Shown here: in pieces, positions 57,155 through 64,000 of the stretch
Numbering within the stretch: position 1 is the stretch's first letter
Layout: each line of letters begins with the position of its first letter
From: Melieria omissa
Lineage: Eukaryota; Arthropoda; Insecta; Diptera; Ulidiidae
Direction of reading: 5' to 3'
NCBI GenBank assembly: GCA_963971225.1
Contig: OZ020269.1
Location: forward strand, 104,270,067-104,334,066
Length of the DNA: 64,000 nucleotides
The notes under the pieces: model-generated
The model's input: only the letters and a program-made list of their open reading frames with translations
Told to the model about the DNA's origin: nothing
Databases searched by the model: none
Translations under genes and position numbers: made by a program

Positions 57155-57298
57155 AACTGATTCAGAATAATATTTTTTGGGGATGGAAAAACTAATTCCT
57201 TAATATTCGTAAAATGTCAAAAAATGCCTTTTAATACTCTAATACTTTGGGGGTTTCAATCCCCAAATCTCACACCCCTCCCCTGAATCCGCCACTGC
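57155..57298. mobile_element. MITE family H copy 3 (inverted)
   Basis: About 144 bp. The right end (reversed) is CAGTGGCGGATTCAGGGG; the left end TTCAGAATAATATTTTTTGG is the decayed partner. Shares AAAGGCATTTT and GAATATTAA(G) with the other copies. Confidence 0.65.
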
Positions 57299-57395
57299 CA
57301 CCTGCCTAACAGCAATGGATGTAAGGAGGGCTACACAAAGCAGTAATTAACTGTAATATACGAAGGCGTGTTTCCTATGGGACGAGAGATGGACA

Positions 57396-57542
57396 CAGTG
57401 GCGGATTCAGGGGTTGAAACCCACGCCCGAAATATTAGGATCGACTTTAAAACTAAATACAATTGAAAAGGCATTTTCTGAATACTAAAGGATTACTTTT
57501 TGAGACCCGCCCTCCCCAATATTTTTCTGAATCCGCCCCTGG
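57396..57542. mobile_element. MITE family H copy 2 (complete, ~147 bp)
   Basis: CAGTGGCGGATTCAGGGG at the left and AATATTTTTCTGAATCCGCC at the right. Reference copy for the interrupted element at 15960-17868. Confidence 0.75.
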
Positions 57543-57869
57543 ATGGACGATCGGCTAATCACCCGCCAGATTGACAGAATTTCATTCGAATAACGTTTCA
57601 AACTCAGGCTTTTGTCTTAATCAGGTTCTATGCTTCCAAGTTGAGTGGGAAAGGGGGAAGAATTTGTTTTTATTTCTTCCATTACAAACTGTGTTTTGAT
57701 CTGCAATATTTTTTATCTTTATATCTCATAGCACTATTTTTTCGAGCAAAAATTCCTCCTACAACTTGAAACAATCGCCTGTAACTTCTTTAAAAAATCC
57801 CAAAGTAATTAACAATTTTTAAATAAAATGGGAAAAAGTAAAATTTGAGAAGCGATCGCAACACTAAGG

Positions 57870-57946
57870 AGCTCTAACTGATATCTCTCAGGACCCAATA
57901 GGGTCTATGCGTGGCCAACCAGGCCAGCCACCTAACCTAACCTAAA
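57870..57946 (+). mobile_element. LINE 3' end with (CCTAA)n tail
   Basis: CAGGACCCAATAGGGTCTAT and the following CTAACCTAACCTAA tail are the same 3' UTR end as the minus-strand LINE at 20426-21607. A short 3' stub only. Confidence 0.7.
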
Positions 57947-57964
57947 GTTTAAGAGGATCTCTGA

Positions 57965-58330
57965 TTAGAATATACGATTTTGTTGGAAAAATATCAAATA
58001 TATTTGAGAGAAGAACCTATATCATAGAAAAGTCAGTGACCATCAAAACGTATCGAGTTTGGACATTGAACATTCCTACAAATAAGCATTTGTATAATGA
58101 ACGCTGAAATTGGACATGAACGAAAGGGATATCTGGATAAAGGGTATAAGATTTTGATGGAAAAATCAACATGTATTAAAGGAGAGACCCTGTATAAAAG
58201 AAAAGATATTATAAGTAAATACAAGTTTGTAACATTGAACATTGCTACAAAGAAGCAGTGGTTTACTGAACGTTGGACATGGAACGAAAAGTCAAAGGAT
58301 CAAGGATCAAAGGATCTACAACACCTACTA
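57965..58330 (+). repeat. two-copy degenerate tandem repeat, ~170 bp
   Basis: 57974 (GATTTTGTTGGAAAAAT) and 58149 (GATTTTGATGGAAAAAT) start related blocks that both contain ACATTGAACATT and GAACGAAA. It lies just 3' of the OBP gene. Confidence 0.5.
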
Positions 58331-58489
58331 ATTGGGAAATGTACCATCTATAACCTTTTCCCTATTCAACTATTCTTGTTCACAGGAGAAGCAGAAAAGT
58401 ATCATTGTTGCTTCAATTTCACATAACTACTCTCTGACTCCACCGAGTCAACTGTACCCTTCCTCATAATTCAACATTTCTATGATTAG

Positions 58490-59406
58490 TTAGAAAACCT
58501 GTGTACTTGCCTTCATGCTGCGTCGTACTCCTACGTAGCACATTAAATATTTGTACGCCTTGTCGCATTGGGTTTTGGCGCCATCTGTGGCGTTGGCACA
58601 TTCCTTCTTGAATCTCTTTAGACCGTCTTCGCCAATGGCGTATGTAATAATTTCGTCCTGGTCCTCTTCGGTAATATCATCAGAGCCGAACAGGTTAATC
58701 GTTTGCAAGAAGCATGCAAAGAAGCATTTCTCGCTCTCTTCGTTGGTTGTAAAGTTGCCTCTGTAAATTTTCTTTTCCAATTTTCTGGACATCGGTGCCG
58801 TATCTTTGCAATGCTCAACGATTTCATGGAATCTTGCAATTGCTTTTTGTCTCTTCTGCAAGTGTGAAGTTAATTTGTTTTTTTACGCTGCTGGCCAACG
58901 ACTATCGATAATTTTTGTAGACTTACTTCGTCACCCGGCTGAGCTGTCTGCAACAAACAACAATTAAACACAGTTTCGTCAGTTCGAATAGTTCGATGTA
59001 GCGAGATCTAGATCGAGTTGCTGAATACTCACAAAGCCTTCATCGGGGTCATCATGTGCCTAGAGCAAGTATGATTTTGAGAATGTTTAACAACTGATTG
59101 GCTGATTTAAACTCTTTCTCACTTACAATCTCTCCTCTAGCTAATGCGGCCAGATCATCGTGTAATAACAGTAGCGATTTGTTCAAATGCGCAGCCCCAT
59201 CATCTGTCACCGAGTCAGCGTCATCAAAGTACTGTGAGCGCAAGAATAGAATAGCAGAGAATCAGTATTGTCTAATATTGAAAGAATATCTCAATACAGT
59301 CTTTTGCTATGCTTATGCAACTTACGTGGCTAGAGTCCACAGCCAACGTTTGGTGCGCCATCAGCAGCGCCACAGCAAGACTGGTCAAAATCGCTGGCAG
59401 ATGCAT
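58490..59406 (-). CDS. odorant-binding protein (PBP/GOBP family), 5 exons
   Basis: Secreted carrier of small hydrophobic ligands, classically in sensillum lymph. Seen: exons 59326-59406, 59127-59231, 59033-59059, 58927-58947 and 58490-58855, all with GT-AG introns of 67-94 nt in phase 0. The product is 199 aa. Residues 1-22 (MHLPAILTSLAVALLMAHQT then LA) are a signal peptide. Exons 2-4 (35, 9 and 7 codons) encode an acidic insert rich in D/E. Exon 5 holds the OBP domain with six cysteines at 94, 122, 126, 164, 175 and 184, giving C-x27-C-x3-C-x37-C-x10-C-x8-C, which fits the classic OBP signature. Sequons NKS, NFT and NAT are present. At 199 aa it is longer than a usual OBP (about 120-150 aa) because of the N-terminal insert. 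A TTTAAATA box lies 105-112 bp upstream of the ATG. The orthologue is not identified. The last codons after C6 are uncertain because a splice-like GCAAGT occurs there. Confidence 0.9.
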
Positions 59407-59510
59407 CTTACTGCGCCGCAAGTTGCACTAAAACTATTCCGTGACAATGTCGTCTTTTGGTTTTCTACTAAAAAATTTTATTCATTTTGTATTACATGAA
59501 CATTTCAAGG

Positions 59511-59518
59511 TATTTAAA
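59511..59518 (-). promoter_or_regulatory. TATA-like box of the OBP gene
   Basis: TTTAAATA on the minus strand, 105-112 bp upstream of the OBP start codon. This would place transcription start near 59485 and give a 5' UTR of about 80 nt. Inferred from position only. Confidence 0.4.
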
Positions 59519-59519
59519 G

Positions 59520-59925
59520 TGAATTTGATACGCCGAGAATGCAGCCACCGTAAAAGGACATTCGTGTTTAATGCATTTTCAACGAACCCAAATAAATAAC
59601 ATTAATTTGTAAGTGAGTTAATTGGTTAGTTATACCCATTGCGCAACGTACGATTCGAACAATAATGGTGCAAAATAATGAGCAAAACGACACAGATTGG
59701 TGTGAAGTATTTGAATGTCGCCGCACTGTGGATAATGTTAGAACAATTGTTGAGTATTTTTTGCAATTACTTTAGTCATTGTTGTTAAAAAAATTTTCTG
59801 ATTAATTAAAATCGTAAATTAGTGAAATACATTTAGTTTTTTTTGTTAGAATCGTCTTGAGTCAGTTCAGGTTTATGCGAAAAGAAAATTCCGGAAAATC
59901 TATTGGAAACGTCGGAAAATCGTTG
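59520..59925. other. intergenic upstream of the OBP gene
   Basis: AT-rich. Only the TATA-like box at 59511-59518 is notable. Confidence 0.4.
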
Positions 59926-60300
59926 CCATGTTTGATCGCAAATCACTTGAGAACGGCTGGACCGATTTTGGTGGGTTTGGTCTGGTTTTTTTTTATTGTA
60001 TTCGTAGGTGTCAGAACAAGGTTTGTATGAAAGACAATTTTGTAAAAACGGGGCGTGGCACTTTTCCTCCAGCTCAAATTTGCAGATGATAACTTTGGAA
60101 CCGTAAATCACACATCAGTTATATTTACTACGAACTTATTATTTAGTGATGTCCTTCGAAAGAGAAAATGGGGCGGGTATTGGACGAGGGGGCGTGGCAC
60201 TTATAAAAAGTTACAAAATTAAAAAATCTTTATAATGGATTATCTTCAAAATTGTAAGGTGTATTGAAATTTAGTATAAGCGTCGTCCCATGTCTGGACA
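59926..60300 (+). repeat. copy of the repeat at the window start (Helentron-like?)
   Basis: Includes CTTGAGAACGGCTGGACCGA, a phrase frequent in insect rolling-circle elements (from memory), then GGGGCGTGGCAC twice, and matches 1-250 in the same orientation. No ORF. Confidence 0.45.
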
Positions 60301-60439
60301 ATAGTGCTGGCACCGACAAAGACCCTTCGGCCATGTCCATGTCCCTTGAATCCATGCCTTCAATAGTCATAAAAAAGAGGTGTACAGTGTTGCTGCCTGA
60401 AACTCACTCTTGGTCAGAACCTTAGAATGAGCCTGACAA

Positions 60440-60890
60440 ACACTTCCATATAATCACGGTTGGCTTTAGAACAGAATAGGGCTCTGGTTCTGGTGTCTTC
60501 GTCGAATCAACTGGACCTGGTCGGTTCTTTGACCTACGAAATTTGTTGTAGAGCGCAGGTTGAGACGCAGATATATCTGTGTCTGGAGCCATGGACCTTG
60601 GACCACCTCTACGATAGTCAGGTTCTACAAATTCAGGCTAAACTATGTCGACAGATATAATAGCCTGATGCTTACTTGGGTCCCAAGACACGCAGGAATT
60701 TCGGGTAACGAGACCTCTGACTCCCTAGCTAGAATAGGCTCTGAGGCTACATTTATCGACCCTGAGCCTGTTCTGCCTCTCCCATCTGCGGCCATTAAGG
60801 CCACTGTTAACAAATAGGTCACTTTGACCCAGAAGTGAGTATGGCAGGCTGAGAGCGTCTCCAGGTGCACGAAACTTATGCTTCCTGTCA
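60440..60890 (+). pseudogene. LINE RNase H fragment
   Basis: The 60560-60817 frame ends with LTWVPRHAGISGNETSDSLA, the last RNase H motif (H and final Asp visible). The preceding frame is decayed (LVSSSNQLDLVG). No knuckle. It abuts a tRNA-like SINE at 60899. Confidence 0.7.
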
Positions 60891-60898
60891 TCTTTGTC

Positions 60899-61175
60899 GG
60901 CCTCGATAGTCCAGCGGGTAGCGCGCTGGCTTCTCATACCAAAGGCCGCAGGTTCGATTCCTGGCTCGGGCTGGTGAAAAACTCGTTTACTTCTATCGCT
61001 ATCCACATGAAGCAGATGAGAATTACAAGAATCGCACAAGTGCGCTCTTGGCAGGCAATGGCAAAACCTCCAAGTGTGAACGAAAAACTGCCAATCGCCT
61101 TTCGGATTCGGCGTTAAACTGTAGGTCCCCTCTCCCTCTCTTTCCCAATCCGCTTGAAATGTTTTTTTTTTTTTT
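60899..61175 (+). mobile_element. tRNA-derived SINE (tRNA-Met-like head)
   Basis: The head GGCCTCGATAGTCCAGCGGG continues with GTAGCGCG, a CTCAT loop and the B box GGTTCGATTCC at 60950-60960. The acceptor stem no longer pairs well, so this is not a functional tRNA. A tRNA-unrelated body of about 190 bp follows, then a long T tract at 61151-61172. Confidence 0.6.
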
Positions 61176-61328
61176 TTTTTTTCCCGCGCAGGAGGTGGAA
61201 ATCTTCGAAAGATACTGGGGCAACCCACCAGCATGCCGGATTCTTACCGACTAAAACCACCCCCTGTTAACCCTTCATTCCCTCTGCGGAATTACCGTTA
61301 AGTATCGCATCGCAGAGGGGGGTTAAGT

Positions 61329-61751
61329 TTAGCCTATCTCTCCAGGCTCTGTTGTGCGTTGGCTGCTTCTGGCCCATTCTGCTCTTCGCAGTTCCGCTTG
61401 CATTAAAGTAATGCCTCCACATATTTCGTCCCAGGCTTCCGCTGATTCCAACATCGCGTCAATTATGTTGCGTGGGTTCAAGATTTTCTGGGTCGCCGTG
61501 TTTAGTCTGGATCGAACGGCCTCGAATCGTGGGCATTCGAATAAAGTGTGCTCAGGGTTTTCTGGCTTGTCGCAGGATGGACAATTGGCATTGTCGTCAT
61601 GGCCGAAGCGTTGTAGGTAGCTTCTGTAGCCACCGTGGCCGGTAAGGAACTGCTTCCGGCTCCGCTTGAAATGTGTGTTGTAATATATGTTGGAAAGACA
61701 GTGTTGCATACGCATTTCAAAAACGGGTGAAGTATGAGATATTACTCTCAT
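61329..61751 (-). pseudogene. R1-like LINE C-terminal fragment (zinc knuckle)
   Basis: 140-aa minus-strand frame: LTGHGGYRSYLQRFG, then CPSCDKPENPEHTLFECPRF (CxxC...HxxxxC), then a helical C-terminus. This is the typical end of R1-clade ORF2. Only the C-terminal ~130 residues remain. A 3' UTR stub of another LINE (related to 21400-21510) lies at 61752-61870 on the plus strand. Confidence 0.8.
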
Positions 61752-61901
61752 TTTCCTTCCCTATCCCCCATGGGTACAGTACAATGGTTCGAAATAGACT
61801 GAGTGCTATGGAAGGCTTGTAGCCTTCCTGCCCACCCTCACATCCATCCAGCCATCTCTGGGCAATGCTCACCGTTTCTTCTGTCACTACGCAGAAGGGT
61901 C

Positions 61902-61971
61902 TGATTGATGATGGGTTTGATGATGGGTTGATGATGGGTTGATGATGGGTTGATGATTGGTTGATGACGGG
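61902..61971 (+). repeat. 11-bp tandem repeat
   Basis: GATGATGGGTT repeated about six times with minor changes. Confidence 0.8.
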
Positions 61972-61999
61972 CCAATTTCTATGGACAAAGCACATGTAA

Positions 62000-62215
62000 A
62001 AGGTAGGCATATCCGACAATACACTATGTCCTGCCTGTGGGGAGGACGATGAGACGGTGGATCACTTTTTGTGTGTCTGCCCCGCGTACGTCCGAATCAG
62101 GTTTGAGACCCCAGGATCTGTCTAGATTTCTCCGGAGGTTGGGTAGATTCGAAACATAGTATACGACACGTAGTACGGCCGGCATATCTGGGTTTTGTTC
62201 ACCCTATTTCTCATC
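62000..62215 (+). pseudogene. LINE zinc-knuckle fragment
   Basis: A plus-strand frame reads LCPACGEDDETVDHFLCVCP, a CxxC...HxxxxC knuckle as in the R1/I-type LINEs nearby. No other domain. Confidence 0.6.
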
Positions 62216-62379
62216 GGTCATTTGGCAAGTAGCGAGTTCACGGTGCACTTTGCTATCTAGCACTTTGCTTCATATTGAAAAGACCAGCCAACCACAGAGA
62301 AAATGACGGTTTCCCTCGGCAACTGGTTTTAAAGCGGAAGCTCAGTTTAGTCGTGTGCCTTCCGGTGTTCTGGACAATT

Positions 62380-62575
62380 GGACTCTGATGACAGTAGTTT
62401 GTGTTGCCATGTTCTTGTTGTATGCTGGTCAGAGCAATCTATTGAGTTTGCAGGATTTCATCCTCTGCCACTTAGTGTTGGTTTAAAAAAGAAAAGAAGT
62501 TTAAGGAGTTCGTTTTTGATGGAACCAAGTGGGACATCAACCGTTAGCGTTTCACTTTCATTAAGATCGGAGACT
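62380..62575 (-). pseudogene. small fragment of the 11345-12655 LINE family
   Basis: Minus-strand text parallels the segment between RNase H and knuckle of the LINE at 11345 (A-N/T-x-x-W-Q/G-R, K-S/T-C-K). Heavily decayed; it directly abuts a SINE. Confidence 0.5.
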
Positions 62576-62589
62576 CTTCAGGTAAATTC

Positions 62590-62780
62590 ACTACCTGAGC
62601 TTTTTCATTGGCAATTTTACACTCAGAGGTTTGCCATTTCCTGCTGAGAGGACAGCCGCCGAAAGAAAAATTGGTTTTTTTTTCTTTTTTCGGTGTTAGC
62701 GCAACGGAGTATTGAACCTTCGGTTCGAGCGTCGCATTTGACTCGCGGCTCAACGCACTAGCCAACTGAGCTACGGCGGC
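62590..62780 (-). mobile_element. tRNA-derived SINE S, copy 1 (with tRNA-like head)
   Basis: The minus strand starts GCCGCCGTAGCTCAGTTGGC (A box) and has GGTTCAATACTCC (B-box-like) about 70 bp on. The body is shared with 38850-39139. Confidence 0.65.
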
Positions 62781-62786
62781 TACTTT

Positions 62787-64000
62787 CACTTGTTGCAGTT
62801 ATTGTACCCGGGTACCTAAAACAGGTCAACGTTGAACCGATGATCTAAGTAGCTCTGCGAGGGAATCTCAGCATACTCGCACTATTTTTGATGATAAGAT
62901 CGATGAGGGTAGTGTCTTAATCGTGCATAGGAAGGAGGTGTCTGTCAGTGTCATCATGCATGAATCAATAAAATAAAAAGGGAGAAGTATAATTTTGAAT
63001 TTCGACGAGGCTTTTAACAGTTAGCCACGTTTTCTCTTAGAACCATTTAGAGCATCTTTGAGTGGTACCGAGACATAATCGCTCACAACTATATTTTATT
63101 TAATTTTATGTTAGGATGGGTTATGTAATTTGAAAGGGAAATATAGTTCTCTAGGTCCACCTTCAAGAGCTAAAAACTGACTAATTTACTCCGCAATTTT
63201 CTACTTTGCATGGCTTCTAAATTTAATCCTCGTCTAATGGCCAGTTTTAGCGAATAAACAAAAGTCTGTAACGAAAATGTGTCATGTCTATTGAAAGACC
63301 CGGTATAAATAAATATATACTATAAGAAAGAAAGTACTGTTATTTATTTATTGTACTTACTTATATAAGAGAGCAGCAATGAGAGAGTTTGCACTGTGCA
63401 CTCGAAGCTTGATGGGCTTCGTACCTTAGGGCACAACGATAAGGCCGCTTCGAAAGCAATAAAGTGATTGGGTGTCATTTCATTAAGTAAAGCCAACCGA
63501 TCAGCATAAATTGTTTGTGAGAATTAAAAAAATAATTGAAATTAGAAAATTGTGAGTATGACCATTAATGCAGACATTTTTAAATAATTTTCTTTTCAAA
63601 TTTTAAGCATTTGAAAAAGTGATCCACAGTTTCTCTTATCAAATGTAAAAACAAAATTGCTTTTATAATGTGTGTCCAAAAGTGTCCCAATAAAAGTAAA
63701 CAATTTAATTTAAAAATAAAACGCATATTTATTGAGCAAGTTGTGATATTTTTATTCCATTGTAAAGTAGAAGTGTGTCGATTAAGTTTGAAATGAAATA
63801 TTCAGCAAATAAACTCGGCGACTACGATCACAGTGCTCAATATTTTTGTATTTTGAAAAAAATGTGGCTTCATCTCAGCCATGACTCGTTGGATCTCGGC
63901 TTCGCATGGACTAGAAATTTTACAAAGCCATAAAGATAGAAAATGAATGATTCGGTCTTAAAAAAATGGCTTCAATAAGTCGATTGTTTTTACAATCTTT
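62787..64000. other. intergenic, no supported gene
   Basis: AT-rich; no recognisable gene or mobile-element end. Confidence 0.5.

Noticed and set aside
58097..58426. 109-aa lysine-rich ORF next to the OBP gene
   Set aside because: It lies on a degenerate tandem repeat; no recognisable motif.
60899..60973. functional tRNA-Met gene
   Set aside because: The acceptor stem mispairs and the element continues into a SINE-like body; promoter boxes alone do not make it a tRNA gene.
1..64000. CRISPR array, operon or prophage
   Set aside because: Repeats are TE- or satellite-type, genes are spliced, and no prokaryotic gene organisation is present.

Overview
This is eukaryotic, almost certainly higher-dipteran (true fly), nuclear DNA. 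The sequence evidence is insect-type tRNA-Glu and tRNA-Asp genes with pol III T-tracts, very AT-rich intergenic DNA, many decayed mariner and non-LTR elements, and spliced genes with short introns and signal peptides, including a classic six-cysteine odorant-binding protein. A tephritid-like fly is a guess. Nothing points to bacteria, viruses or plasmids.

Only three protein-coding genes are supported, all on the minus strand and all predicted to be secreted. Two are paralogues (14093-14867 and 18346-18856). Each has a signal-peptide exon, a phase-0 intron right after it and a second exon with four cysteines in nearly identical spacing. I do not recognise the family; a cysteine-reduced OBP-like fold is the best guess. 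The third (58490-59406) is a five-exon odorant-binding protein whose three internal exons are tiny, acidic and all phase 0. RNA genes are one tRNA-Asp(GTC) on the minus strand at 529-600 and a same-strand array of five tRNA-Glu genes between 26.2 and 43.0 kb (four CTC, one TTC).

The rest is largely transposable-element debris, much of it nested. 0.8-1.4 kb: a CACTG-ended MITE inside a Tigger-like MITE. 3.1-4.2 kb: a mariner inside an older repeat that has an empty copy at 46.4-47.1 kb. 9.4-10.3 kb: a fold-back element. 11.3-13.2 kb: a non-LTR element, a TIR element and a 62-bp mariner relic. 15.96-17.87 kb: a MITE holding a mariner that itself holds a TTAA-flanked MITE, plus a second transposase fragment. 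19.5-20.3 and 37.5-38.2 kb: two mariners deleted to the same 3' breakpoint. 20.3-23.26 kb: a mariner interrupted by two non-LTR insertions, one of which carries a third. 23.3-25.7 kb: TTAA-bounded elements. 27.5-29.0 kb: a minus-strand non-LTR element. 33.3-33.9 kb: an element with perfect 40-bp TIRs. 39.4-41.7 kb: a repeat holding a DD34D mariner and a Tigger-like element. 50.0-51.2 kb: an ~86-bp minisatellite organised as ~171-bp dimers. 54-63 kb: more non-LTR fragments and tRNA-derived SINEs.

The genes do not form a pathway. The secreted genes suggest a chemosensory, haemolymph or reproductive ligand-binding role (inference), and the tRNA array serves translation. The best leads are the four-cysteine paralogue pair, the symmetric micro-exons of the OBP gene, and the precisely dated TE nests, where insertion sites and target duplications can be read directly.
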